Assembly: GCA_030141605.1 (NCBI GenBank)
Contig: JAQGDQ010000126.1
Span: forward strand, 474,501-538,500
Direction: 5' to 3'
Source of the DNA: Tubiluchus corallicola
Taxonomy: Eukaryota; Priapulida; Priapulimorpha; Priapulimorphida; Tubiluchidae
DNA length: 64,000 nucleotides
A program made the position numbers and the translations under genes. Every line of letters begins with the position of its first letter. Position 1 is the first letter of the stretch. The notes under the pieces were generated by a model. The model saw nothing but the letters and a program-made list of their open reading frames with translations, was not told where the DNA came from and did no database searches. Below are positions 25,836 to 38,695 of the stretch, one piece after another.

Positions 25836-26129
25836 AAAACAAGACGGTTTTATACCGAGCAATTCAGCTTTTTCTTGTGTAGCTTTTTAGTTATCGGGTG
25901 ATTAATCTCTGAAATATACTAGTTATTCCCTAGTCAATGACATACCACCTTGTGTTAACGATAAGGCTGCAACCCGTTCCTACAAAGCGTTTAAACGCTA
26001 TTGCAAAATATTTTTTATAAATCCACTCTCTGATTTTTGTCATTTACGTAATTTTTACAATTACGTGACCATGTGAGTTGACGTTATTTATCAATATAAT
26101 TGCATTGGTGATAATGGCCGATAATAGAA

Positions 26130-26132
26130 ATA

Positions 26133-26170
<38 letters not shown>

Positions 26171-26245
26171 CGATGATGATGACGATGGTGGTGGTGGTGA
26201 TGATGATGATGAAGGTGATGATGATGATGATGATGATGATGACGA
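26130..26245. repeat. (GAT)n / (GGT)n microsatellite
   Basis: Uninterrupted GAT triplets with short GAC and GGT interruptions. The polyisoleucine frame on the minus strand is an artefact of it. Confidence 0.9.
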
Positions 26246-27519
26246 TGTTTATTGTATTGTCATTGTAGTCATCGTTGTCAGTGCAACATCGGTTTTCACA
26301 TCGACACAGCTTCTCTGATTCTCTATGCCTTTCTTTGCTTTCCTCTTTTTCATCCATCCCTCTCTTTCTCTTTTCCATTTCTTCTCGAGGTGGCCTTTAA
26401 GCAGCTGTATTGCCATTTTCGGGTCCCCTCAGCCAAGTAGCTTTAACACATGTAATTATGATTAAGTTACGTTTAGTTATTACAGGTACGCACATTTCTG
26501 TAATTGTTTGAAAGTTCATATGTTAGCTAAATAAAATCTTGAAATCTTGAAATTACGTCAACCACCTTGTGATGAAGTGAATAAGCATAATGTAGCTAAC
26601 AGACAGGAATATGTGCTTAGCTGACACCATTGTAATTATGTTGAGTACATATACATTATTATTATTACAGGGGCCTCAGTAATGAGATGTTTACTCTAGT
26701 ATATGATAAACGTTATGGTGGGAAAAGTATTGGTAGATCTAGAAACTTAACACGAATTACGCTAATTTCAGTATGTCGTTATAAGCCTTTTCACAAAATG
26801 CGTTGTCTGGTACACTAAACTGTTGACATTTTCACGATCATCATCAATCAGTGGAACTGTGAAAAGGCTTATTGTCTTAATGAGATTAAAAAGCAAGTAT
26901 GTGGTAACTGTGTGTTTTCAATGTGAGTTTTTTGGCATTTCTACCCAAAGTTTGCCAATTTCACCCGGTAACAGTTACGCTTTTGCCGTAATATTGGTAC
27001 AAATCCAAAAGCAATTCGAATTTTTTAGCATTTGGATTTCAAAATCTTGTAAAATTAATAATATAAAACAAATCCTGGGTTTATAACAATCTTCATTATT
27101 CTTTTTTAACTAAAACTGATGGTAAGTCATCATCATCATATGCCCGCTACATGTATCCTAGACATTGGGCGAGCAGAATTCAGATTAAAAGGTTTCCGCC
27201 CTCAAGACAGGTAAATACCACAGCAATCCAGCAAAAAACTAGACAGTAGACACGCTATGCTAGCGGCTTGGCAGCATCACTTCCGTTAAAAGTCAACAAA
27301 AGATGAAAACAAGATTTGACAATGTGAATTTCATTTAAGATTTAGCAACACTGTATCTTAGGCTGTTCAACTTGCGAATCAAGGTTTAACTAAATTTGAC
27401 ATTAAAAAATTCTGGGGCATGCAAACAAATTATTTTCAGGGTTACAATAACATTGTTATTTGATTTTTTTTTTAATTTTTATGCGACTGTTATAACATGA
27501 CAGACAAATTGTCAAATCG

Positions 27520-27660
27520 AAAACATTAACGGGTTGAACCAAAATAAAGGAAGTGGTCCATCTGACATTCCAATTAAAATTCTAAAAGACTTAGTAAATA
27601 TAACAGCCCCACGTCTAACCTATATAACAAATCTAATTATAATTAAATTTCTTTTGCACT
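27520..27660 (+). pseudogene. Reverse-transcriptase relic (N-terminal RT motif)
   Basis: The frame reads LNQNKGSGPSDIPIKILKD and then ITAPRLTYITNLI. This is the NK.GPDGIP.K.LK....IAP.LT.I.N motif at the start of non-LTR reverse transcriptase domains. Only this block survives before stops. Confidence 0.65.
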
Positions 27661-28138
27661 TTTTAAAGCAAGACATTTTATGCGTGTATATTATGTGGCA
27701 ATTTAAATATTTTTCAGTGTATAATAAAAAACAATGAATGTTATTCGAGGGTTGATTTTTGCTTTGACACACACCTCTCTAGCACACACTAATTTTCCGA
27801 TCTCGCTCATTGTATTTGGTTGTCCATCATATCTACGAATATAATCAATAACTAGTTTAAATATTCCAAAGTCACTACTACTCATCCCGAATAGAAATTT
27901 ATCATTATCACGCAAAAATAAACAGTCACAGCGGAAATAATGAAATGAGATTAAGGAAATTTTAGGCAATTTCTCATAAAGCTTTCCTTATTGAATCTTT
28001 AAATAAGAAAATGTCATGAGACGTGCACTGGTGAAGTGAACCTGAAATTCATTGAGATTCAAATGCAAACAAGATCCTTGAGCGCAAAAGGACCTTGTAG
28101 TAAGTCGCTTTAGCCTTGTTTCGTTTCTGTTTTGTAAA

Positions 28139-28806
28139 GGCTGACTCAGTGAAGACACAACAAGATGCAGGTGAAAGCTCCTTGGTTGAAAGTGATGCAG
28201 GAGAGAGTTCTATGGATGACAATCAAGTCGGGGAAAATTCCGTGGATGATAGTGAAGCAGGAGAACGTTCCGTGGCTGACAATGAAGCAGGCAAAGTTCT
28301 ACGGATGACAGTGAATCGGGAGAAGTTCCCTTACGTACCCATCAACTAGAAGATGGTGAAGCTAGACGGCAAGCTGCTCCACTAGACGACAGTGGAGCAG
28401 CTGATGAAAATACATAAAACGACAACGAAGCTAGAGAAAGTGCACAAGACAACAGAGTAGGAACTCCTAATAAGCCGGAGAAGTTTGAGGCTATATCAGA
28501 AAATATACGCGATAAGTTGGAAAAACAAAGAGAACCCAGTTTGAGAGAATCTCGCCCAAGGCTCCCGAAATGTTTATTGAAAAACTCGACAAATTATTTG
28601 TGCAAAAGTCTAACTTGCCGTCTGTGAGTAGTACACAGGGTGATGAGAGAGCAGAGCCCAAGAGAAAAATCCGCTTTCTGGGCGTTCTACAGAACTTGCA
28701 AGAAAACAGAAATTTGCAAGCATCTGATGCACCAGACCGGAAGGAGAAGTTTATGGAAATATTTGAAAACATCATTGAGCGAATGAGAAAAGGTTCGCTA
28801 AAATAA
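28139..28806 (+). pseudogene. Decayed ORF with 10-residue acidic repeats (unidentified)
   Basis: A pyrimidine-rich TTTTGTAAAG precedes an open frame containing degenerate 30-bp units encoding D-A-G-E-S-S-x-x-(D/E)-(S/N) (about 28160-28440). Units five and six each lack one base, so the frame stops at 28348; reading through in the shifted frames reveals further units up to a TAA near 28418. A later frame, 28570-28806, encodes a Lys/Glu-rich peptide ending RMRKGSLK. FEAISENIRDKLEK at about 28480 resembles FMEIFENIIERM at about 28755. Either a dying gene exon or part of an unknown element. Confidence 0.4.
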
Positions 28807-28859
28807 TTGGGACTTTGTGCTTATCTCTCAATGCATCTTCTTTATCATATATGCAAAGT

Positions 28860-30650
28860 AGACTAATAAAACAGAATCATAACTGAAATCATTAGTCACA
28901 TGCTGTGCTAAAATGGCATACTGAAAATTATCATTATTAACAAATCATTAGTAAATATGTTAATACATATTTAGACTTATAATAATTATGAATACCGTAT
29001 ATAGTTTTCATGCAGTGAAAACTGACAAGGAAACAAAATTACAACAGTTTTTATAGCTAGATTACGAATGCCTATTCATTGTTAATGAGGTATGTTATTA
29101 GGAAATTACGTAACTCATAGTAATCTGAATCAAGACAGATTTTTGTATACAAATTAAACTATAATATTGAAGCTTTAATGAGAAAGTCCTCACTCTGGCA
29201 TTTGAAGAAGAAGAAATTTAGAGACGCTTTGCTGCAGATGTGGGATATATGATATCGAAAATACAACTTGATATTCTGCGAAACCAATGCTGTATACTGC
29301 TATTCAAAAGTAAAGTGAATATAAGTCAGTAGAAACTACAGTTCTTATAAAAACATTTATAAGGTGATGTCTTTGAAAAAATTTGATTATAATGAACAAG
29401 CAGACAAGCTTCTGGTAAATAATTCCGTGAATAATAAGGCCACTAAAACTGGATTTGTCAGCACATGTAGTTGCCCTGCATCTACCACTATTCAGGACAA
29501 GGAACAAATTGCATGAGTTAGTAAAGCCCCCCCCCCCAACAGGAAACGAGGTTTATGCAGCAATAGACTTCAACTAAGCTAGAAATTCCAGTATTACTTT
29601 AATTAGAAGACTGACAACATGATTTGCTGATCTGTCATTCGAAAATCTTAGTTTCAACAGAAATAAAATAGCCGCCGAGAATATCCATTCACCCATTTCA
29701 GCGCATTTACGTAATTCAGAACATGCAGCTACACCAAACAGTTTCCAAGTGCTTTCCTATGCTAACACCGAATTATTATTGGAAAAAGTAAGCCTACTAA
29801 TTGTATGTGACAGACCTTCCCTCAACACGCAATCTTCCGCTTTGCCTTTGTCCCTATTCTAAATATATGTGGCTAGTTCCTAGAGCAATTATGTGAATTT
29901 ATATGCATGTTGTATCTCTAAACAGGAGTGCCGTGGTTAGTTGTTTCTGATAATGTTATATGGAATATGTATTTGCTATTTGCTGGTTGTACTGAATTTC
30001 AAATTTGGTTATTTGGTCTAGTGCGTGCTTACTTGGCTGTTTGACTGTAGTTTTGAGTTGCCGAAGTATTTCTTTGAAAGGGGTTAATTTTGCTACAATT
30101 AAAATGATAAGCGTTAGGCTTCAAAGAAAACTGGTAAAACTGAATCATAACTGAAAACTAAAATCACATGCTGAAATCATTAAAAACACATACTCAAATT
30201 AGTAAATTGTAAGTTCGTTAAATATCATAAATTTATAAGCTAACATCTAGACTTACATGGTTTCATGTATTGTAAACTGACAAGGAACGCAAATCACAAC
30301 ACGTTTTTATTGCTAGTAAACTAACGACGATTTAGCGTTAATGATATGTGTCATTAGGAAAAAACCCATAGTTAGCTTAATCAAGACAGATTTTGCATAA
30401 AGGGGAAAAACGACTGTATTCGGACTTAAGTTGAAAAGAGCTCACTGCAGCATCGAACAAAAAAATACCAGATACTTTGATGCTGAATCGCGAGATGTCG
30501 CACCTACACAAACATAAGCCTGAACAGAAAGAGGTGAAACGGGTAATATAATTATGTATGTTCGACAGTCTCACCAATCTCGACAATTCGATGACGACAA
30601 ATAAGTACAAGCTTCGTCCTCAAATTAGAAGTCATTAGATTAGAAACCCA
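28860..30650. other. Non-coding, nothing recognised
   Basis: A+T-rich sequence with a short poly-C tract at 29527. Two stretches (about 28855-29170 and 30115-30375) resemble each other: AAAACTGAATCATAACTGAAA, CACATGCTG, AACTGACAAGGAA and CAAGACAGATTTT-like blocks recur in the same order, suggesting an old direct duplication. Confidence 0.4.
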
Positions 30651-30679
30651 GGTCATTTTGGATGGATGGAGGGATGCAG

Positions 30680-30712
30680 GGATGGACGGACGGACGGACG
30701 GACGGACGGACG

Positions 30713-30770
<58 letters not shown>

Positions 30771-30800
30771 TAGATAGATAAATAGATAGATAGATAGATG
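30680..30800. repeat. Compound tetranucleotide array (GGAC)n-(GACA)n-(GATA)n
   Basis: Three clean blocks in succession: GGAC to about 30718, GACA to about 30769, then GATA. Each block differs from the next by one base of the unit. Confidence 0.92.
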
Positions 30801-31322
30801 GGTAATCTAGTTAACTCAATCCTTTGCAACTAATTCACTTTCAGATTATTTTACGCGCAAGCACGTTTAAGTCATTTACAAATAAATCATATCGAGCCTA
30901 TTATTATTTTTTATTATAATTCTTTATTTTTAAAAACTATGTACAACATATATTCCCTCTATGCTTCATATATGCTTCAAAATTGCTAAAAGAAGTTACA
31001 AAGCATTAAACATTTTGTATATAGATAATTTTAGAATATAACGCATTACACATGGTGGAAAACAACGATCATATACAATATATTTAGTTACAAATTATAA
31101 TACATCACAACATACATACACAATAAATGACAACTAGCTTACTTGACACATAGTAACAATATCTAAATGCATTATACACGATGAAAACAACGAGTACAAG
31201 ACAACGAGAATAGTAAACATAAGTACTAATTCTAGTGCAAATACACATAATCATAAATAAAAACAAAACAGCATATAATAATAGACATAATTACACTATT
31301 ACAAGATTATTTAATTCAAACC

Positions 31323-31430
<108 letters not shown>

Positions 31431-32777
31431 AAGAAAATGTGCTTGTTATTTGACATAACGAGTGTGATAGTTCAATCATAGTTCAAATTACACGTTCTTG
31501 GTTACATTTCCACTACTCACGTGAGGGTGTCGCTGCAAAAATAAAGTAAAAATGTTTTTCTTCCTCCTAGCTCACTTCTTGTGCTTCTGGCTGTCTTCGC
31601 ATTGATTTCATTCCGTGAAAATTTAAAAATAGCTAAATGTCACTAATTATGTATTTACAAGGAAGCCAAATATGTAATGAATTAACAGATCTGTAGAGAA
31701 GAAAGAGATACAGTAGAAGTATAGCTAGGTATTTGTAAAGAAAGGTTCTGCCTGTATAACTAACTAAATGTCCATCTCCCATAAAATGATAAATAACAAC
31801 GACTAATGCAGCCAACAGTTGTTAGCAGCAGCTACAGCAGCTGCAACAACAACAACGTCTTCATATGATGATAGCAACAACAGCAACGACGACAACAGTG
31901 AAAATGTGAGCAGCAGTGGTAATTAATGCAACAAAGACAGCAAGATCAATAATAGAGGTGGCCGCCTAGTAATATAGTGATAACAATAATTGTTTGCACT
32001 GTGTGCGAGATTCTCAATTGCCTAATAATTTTCATTTTGCCACTTGAAGAGAACAGTGAGTTAAGAACAAATAAAACACTTTGAAAATTACTGGTTTTTG
32101 CATTAACATTATTTTTGATATGCGGTACTTGTACGTATGGCAGCATCTCATGTTTTAATATGGTGGCCAGTCACAAAGTTTAACAACGCCAAGTTTTCTC
32201 ACCAAATAACTTCAATGGTGTTCATACTCGAGAGTAAAAGTTACTGACACTACATTTCTAATCTGTACTAGAAACGCCGAGTGTAACCCGCCGATGAGTA
32301 CACTAGACCAACTCGCACCAACTGTCATAACTCTTAAAGCAGTTCCCACTTGTGAGTTTGCTGTCAGGGAAAAAACTCGTAACAGAAAACAGTAATATTT
32401 CCATATCAAGTTGCTTAACAAAAGGCCATTTAAAAATTTGGTGCTGCTATCAATATTTTGTATTTTAACGTTCTACCAATGCACATAAAGTACATGTTAT
32501 AATATATGCATGATTTGTAGTGCTACAAAATTAAAAACCCTAGTGGCAATAGTGCAACGCATTTATTTCTACAGTATGCACCGCTTAATAGCTCATTTTG
32601 CGATGAGGAAGTGTTTTGACCCAATTAATCTGAATCTGTTAGCCGATGGGTGTAGCATTGCACGAACCACCACTCATCAGCTTATGTAACGTTTACATGA
32701 AGGCGACGCAGGTTGAATACGCATGTTGCAAACACTATTATTCGCTATTACGCGAAAATAAGTAACACATGTATAAC

Positions 32778-32841
<64 letters not shown>
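32778..32841. repeat. (AAT)n microsatellite
   Basis: About 21 uninterrupted AAT units. Confidence 0.95.
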
Positions 32842-32842
<1 letters not shown>

Positions 32843-33612
32843 AAGACCTTTTAATAAACATTAATATCTGTAGTCACAGTCATTTTACATTAAAATGCAC
32901 ATTTTACAAAAAAAAAATACACGCTGCTAAGACTAAAAAACAACCTAGATAGAGGCATTATTAAGATTACTACTATTATGCACGAATCGAAGATTATTTG
33001 CTGACAGACTGACAGACTCAAAAAACCAGTTACGTGATTTTATGTCAAAATGCAGCTAACAATGTGGTAAGACTATACCATTATTAAAATATTTTGAACT
33101 TAAATTAATCAGTCATTTCCTCTCACGTATTTAAAGAATTAATGATAATCGTTTTTCAAAATATATCTATGAACGAAACTCTGCATTGCCCTCTCAATTT
33201 TCAGCTGTGGTCTAGAATATGTGCATTTGTTATCTCTTAGGTTTTCAGTTTTGTTCGTATATATGTTCGCTTATATATATATATAAAAACAGTGTTTATG
33301 GTCTTGAATAGCATAAGCCATACCGATATACTAGTTTTTCTGAATTAAGTAGCAACATTGTGCATTACAATGTACAACTTATACCTTGCATGGGCTTATG
33401 TACGTTGAGAATCGTTTCTATTATCGTATCTATTGTATGGGTTTTGTAAATTTTAATTAAGTATTAGCTAATGAACTAGTCGTATTTTTGAATTAACTAT
33501 TTTGAGTTATTACATATTCGAACTAACCAATTGTATATTTCATCACTGCACATAGTGGAAATATTGTAATCAGTAATAGTTACTGTGTTGCAAATCCACT
33601 CAAAATAAATAA

Positions 33613-33618
<6 letters not shown>

Positions 33619-33662
<44 letters not shown>
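33619..33662. repeat. (AT)n microsatellite
   Basis: Pure AT dinucleotide run. The neighbouring 32950-33900 shows no gene. Confidence 0.9.
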
Positions 33663-33663
<1 letters not shown>

Positions 33664-33936
33664 TAGTTTCTAAAAATTTACCAACGACATTTCATTGCTT
33701 TGAACAAATTGCGCTTTTGATACTGTGTGAAGTCAGTAGGGTCTTTGAAGCTACATTTTAGCTCTACATCAAAGGTAACAATTTGAGTTTAATACTTGAC
33801 TGTATTAACTGCTGAAAACCATTAGTTGTTACCATTGTATAACATTTTCATCATCCTGCTCAGCGAATTTGTTTCATGCAATTTTTCCGCGCTTATAGAG
33901 AATGTCATTGAGAAAATACATTACATGTTTTTGAAC

Positions 33937-34084
<148 letters not shown>

Positions 34085-35979
34085 CTCGCTTTCTCCTTTC
34101 TCTGTCATTCTCTCTTACTGCGACTCGATAAGTTCAAACGTCAAATATAGATATCAAGATATTTACTTCCTAAAACGCCTTTAAATGGTGAAAACCAGCG
34201 TTTGCAAACGCACGTAAGCCGTTACTTTGAATGTCTACCTATTTTTCTGAATCAAACTCATTATACGACTTAGGACAGTGCACTTACGTTGTTTTAGTGA
34301 TTGCAAACTCATTAATTTATGACTAAAAACACGCAGGAAAAATTAAGCAAAGTCTTTGTGGCTAGGTGACATTAAAAAGCAGGACAATACGCTGAAATTT
34401 CTATTTCAAGGATTTCATTAGTCAATGCTTGGAACATCAAGGACTTCTGGAGAATATTAATTAGGAAATGTTATTATTATTTTAAAACTCGTTCCCTCCA
34501 AGTATCTTGTTCTAGTTTCCCGGATTTTCGGTCGAGCAGAAAATGATTAGACCGAAGCCGAGGCATACAATGACCGTTGATAATTTGAGTACATATTAAT
34601 CGATGTACACTTAATTAGGGTTAAACGAAACTTGTCCGCAATTCGTATCAAGGACGTGCCTAGTCAATCACCTAATAAATGACATGGATGACCATTTACT
34701 GCCACATTTTTAGATCTGGCATAAAGGAATCCCTGGTTCTTTCACATGTTGTTGTTGATGTTGATGTTATTGTTGTCACATTTATCTTTGAAAACTGAAA
34801 ATTGAAAACATGATGATGATGACGATAAATCTTTATTAGCCTCTTTTTGCAGGCAAACATTTCTGGACACACATTATACAATTTTGCATAGATAAAATGA
34901 ATTCTACAATATTACAAGTTGCGCATTCTGGAAAAATCAAATCAAACATTTATTTTTCATCCCAATAAACATAATAGAAAATAAGTATAAATTTAAAAAA
35001 AACAAAAAGGAAGGTGTAGCGAAAAACATCAACTATCGAATCAGTCACCCCAAGCTGAGTATTAAATTATGTATGTATGTATATATATATATATATACAA
35101 AAATTAAAATGAGTGCTAAAATCAACGTTGTTAATTAAGCAAGTTTCCTGCCTACTAACATAAAAATGCAGGTAAATTAATATACTAAATAATAAAATCA
35201 CCAATGCAACATTTAAGACCGCAAAGAGTTACAATATCAATACTACACAAATTTAAGCCCCATTTTACTTAAATTTAGCAGCAAGATCTTAAAATAAAAG
35301 TGTTTTTTGCAAAGTAAGTTAGACTGGCAGTAAATTTACATTTACAAAATTTAAGTTGTCATTTCCCAATTCGTTTAATAATGCATAATGCCTGTTGGCA
35401 TCAGCATATCAAATACTACAATCGGACTAAACTATCAATTGGCTACAGTTTTCATCATAGAAGGCTGAAATTGCGCATAATGATCGTTTTCACCGTTGAA
35501 CAGATCGTAACGGAGCCCAATTTTTCATTTTCCAAACGTGGCCCTCAAATTGTTCACGACGGATGACGTTAAATTGATCTCGACTGTTAAATGGATCCGC
35601 CCCGTTCATTGGTACGTTGCTGAATTATGGACCTGCCCAATTACCGTTGTCATGTAATTCAGCTTACCCAACACTGGTGGCAATTTCTTTCACAAAACGG
35701 AAGTCTTGCCGCAAATACTACTGGTATATAAAATGGTAACTTTTGGCTTTAGATGACGATACGTAAAACACGTAAGTAGTAGCAGCAGTAGCAGTAGCAA
35801 CGTTTATTCTCTAAATTTCGTGTAATTGCCAGTTTTAATAATTACATAATAATTTTTACGCTTTCAGAAATACAATTGGAGCATTTTTTACTATTTCGTG
35901 ACGTATACGGCGTGAAATCTGAACACTATAACAATTTTTACAAAATTTAATAATGAATGTAATTACAGGCACCTAATGA

Positions 35980-36300
35980 ACTATTTTTCCATATTATAAA
36001 TCGCACTGCTCGTTTATGTTTAAAAATACACCCGAGTACAAAGCAAACATTCTGTGAATTTGTTTATATCATCAAAATTACCAATTAAATCTCGAGAGTT
36101 ACAATTCTCAACATTACATAATTTACGTGCCAATCCTAAATTGGTAACACGGGTTTACATAACTCACACAATCTATCTTCTCCAGGTTTATGTTGCCAAT
36201 GACCTTTTTCGATAGCTAAATCGTGAGATATTATTCGCAAACTTACAATATTTTTATAAGCATCAGTAAACAATTTTCTCTCACCATAAAACCCTGACAG
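35980..36300 (-). pseudogene. Non-LTR retrotransposon relic, C-terminal region of ORF2
   Basis: Read on the minus strand it gives SGFYGERKLFTDAYKNI, then a helix, then GHWQHKPGEDRLCELC. The last block is the R..P.E.RLC..C pattern found after the RT domain in many LINE ORF2 proteins. A stop and frame shift follow, with HKRAVRFI near the end. No RT core remains here. Confidence 0.55.
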
Positions 36301-36337
36301 TAAATCTGGATTAATATTTACATAGTAGACGTATTTT

Positions 36338-36657
36338 GTCTTTCCTCGAGAAGCCCGTAAATGTACGCAATTCTTTTAATCTTCTTTTCCCATTAGGTGT
36401 AATTCCGGTGTATTAGGTGTAATTCTGACTTATCGACAAGAGATTTATAATAGATTACATATTTACAGTTGTTCTGAGATAGGCAACATAAGATTCAGTC
36501 TTTCCTCGAGAAGCCCGTAAATGTACGCAATTCTTTTAATCTTCTTTTCCCATTAGGTGTAATTCCGGTGTATTAGGTGTAATTCTGACTTATCGACAAG
36601 AGATTTATAATAGATTACATATTTACAGTTGTTCTGAGATAGGCAACATAAGATTCA
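36338..36657 (+). repeat. Perfect tandem duplication, two 160-bp copies
   Basis: 36338-36497 and 36498-36657 are identical by eye, base for base. Each contains two internal ATTAGGTGTAATTC motifs 19 bases apart. The duplication lies just upstream (on the minus strand) of the LINE relic. It is either very recent or an assembly artefact. Confidence 0.88.
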
Positions 36658-36697
36658 CCCTTTCAGCACATCCTCACTAATCCGTTTCATGATACTG

Positions 36698-37302
36698 TTG
36701 CGCGGGCGGCCAAGAGATCCAGGGTTTAACACTGGATCAGTCAAACAATGTTGCAGACAAATATTGTAGATAACAGGGCTATAAAACTTGACAAACTATA
36801 AAAATGTCCTATAATTCCTATAAAATCATGAATTCTCAATGAAATGAGAATGTTATTGGTATTTTTCGCATAACCACAATTAAATATTGTAAGTACATAT
36901 CTTCATGATTTGGGCATTTTAGTGAATGTAAATAACAGATGTCTGTCGCGAAAGAGCGTACCCAGAAGTGTATAAGCCGCTCAATGACAATACCAACTTC
37001 AACCAAAGATTGCTCTCCTGTTACAGGTAGGAAAAATCATTTACTTTTGCAAAGAAATTGTGAAAATCGCTGTACTGTGAGGTTAGAAAACTTTCGTTTT
37101 TAAGGAAAAATGTCCTATAATTTATATATTTTTTCAAAAAATGTCCTATATTTTTTTAGAATAATGTCCTATATTTTTGAAAAGTAGAGTACGAGCTGTG
37201 AGATAAGAAAATAGAAAAGAAATGTACAAATTCAAACAGAAACACAATGTAGAGGGGGGTCGAAAATAAATGGTATTTCGCCACCGTAACACTGCCCTCC
37301 TG
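36698..37302 (+). repeat. SINE family A, copy 2, split by an insertion
   Basis: The head 36698-36773 has the tRNA-like block GGCCAAGAGATCCAGGGTTT and CAGACAAATATTGTAGAT. The body resumes at 37201 (AAGAAATGTACAAATTCAAACAGAAA) and runs to ATGTAGAGGGG..CCGTAACA. The middle is replaced by the element at 36774. An internal part of the SINE between the AAACAGAAA block and the CACAATGTAGAGG block is deleted relative to copies 3 and 4. Confidence 0.7.
36774..37200. mobile_element. 427-bp hAT-like insertion with ATGTCCTATA subterminal repeats
   Basis: Flanked by AGATAA at 36768-36773 and 37201-37206. It begins CAGGGCTATAAAAC and ends GAGCTGTG. At least four AATGTCCTATA motifs lie near the two ends (about 36803, 37109, 37138, 37164), all in the same orientation. 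Comparison with intact SINE copies shows this piece is absent there. Family assignment rests on the CAG..CTG-like ends; the duplication is 6 bp exact, or 8 bp with mismatches. Confidence 0.6.
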
Positions 37303-37559
37303 TACAGAATGAAGCACACAAGAGAAAAAATATTTTTTTTGAAAAGTAAATTTGCAAAAATGTCAAATTAGAACACAATTTCTGTTGCACAACGCCTAAA
37401 ATGTTTTTGCCAAGAAACAAACAGACTAAGCAGCATAACGAAATTTTAACTTACAAGTTGTTAAAATGTAAAAATTTTGCTGCAAAAGGAATTAAAATGA
37501 AAAGAAATGACTGAAATCAAAAGTAGTTAAGGCTCGGAGAGCTGGATCTGTCCGGGCCG

Positions 37560-38020
37560 GATTCAGGCTTCAGCAAACATGGTTCATCCTCATCATAAGG
37601 TGCAATGTTGTGTAGAAAATGAACGTCTGGAGTGTGTCCATGGTTACGTTCAATTCAGTAACGTCCTTATATTCCAAAAATGCTCAAGCAGTTGTTCAGC
37701 CTACGTAAGGGCTGTTCCAGTCCTACGTGTAAGTCCGTTGTCCCACTTCCTAGATGGCTGTTGGTTAGCTCTGCGTATTCCACTTGTACTGCTCGTATCC
37801 GTATTTAGGTCGCAATTTGATGGCCCGTTCCGCAATAATACAGGTTCTGCAGGAACCCGAGTCTGCAGATTCTGCTTCGTATTGGTACCACCGAAAGTTG
37901 GACGTACGACTCGTTGGGCTGGTTACAGCGTCCTCACTCTGATACTGTCATCAGTGCCTGTTGAACTAGTTCTTGGTGAGACTCTGTCCACGCAACAACA
38001 TAGCTGCTATACCCAAACTT
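37560..38020. other. G+C-richer, coding-like island, unidentified
   Basis: The plus strand is open for 147 codons from 37579. The minus strand also has a long, interrupted Arg/Pro/Asn/Ser-rich frame (RRANQQPSRKWDNGL, VRPTFGGTNTKQNL) that looks like the basic tail of a retroelement polyprotein. Neither gives a known domain. Base composition differs clearly from the flanks, so this is probably a retroelement fragment. Confidence 0.3.
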
Positions 38021-38389
38021 AAATTAACACAATTAAAATAGTAGTCCAGGAAAGTGCTGCTAAACCAAAACAAATTACACAAAATCTTTGAACTGACAGC
38101 TTCCATCATAGTAAAACCAACACTACTATTTACAGAAGAAATGTTGTTCCTTCGCTGGCGGGGATTCCATTCCGCGCGAAGTCACAAGCAAACTGTACCC
38201 CTTCATAACTTACAGAGCCACACAAGAGCAAGTGCTGTATAACCACTGACATTAGAGTACTTGCTGCTCTGCTAGCAAAAGCATGCTGAACTCAAAAAAA
38301 GCAAAGGTCCTTTGCTGCTCGGTGTTAAAATGTCAGGATCAATTCCAGTAGAAGAACTCGTCCAGACGGATCCCACTTCTGACACCAGT

Positions 38390-38695
38390 ATTGCGGAGGC
38401 GGTCAAGAAGCCCAGTGTTCAGATCTGGATCGCCCAAACCTGGTTGCAAACAAATATTGCAGATGAAAAAATTGACAAGAAATATAAAAATCAAGTAGAA
38501 AATTAAGGTAAAAGCTAGCCAGACTCTTTCCATGTGTTCCTCATGCTGATCATATGACTACGAAACAGGTGCTTAGGTGGTAAACGTATCTGTCCTTCTA
38601 TCGACTAAACCGACGAGGCCATTCCATAATGGATATCGAATCATCACAATGTAGAGGGGTGTCTAATATAAATGGTATTTCGCCCACGTAACAAT
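38390..38695 (+). repeat. SINE family A, near full-length copy 3
   Basis: Head GCGGAGGCGGTCAAGAAGCC with a T-arm-like GTGTTCAGATCTGGATC, then GACAAATATT-like, AAGAAATATAAAAAT and GAAAATTAAGGTAAAA, the ACGAAACAGGTGCT body and the ATGTAGAGGGG end block. The order is the same as in the copy at 54112. Confidence 0.75.
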
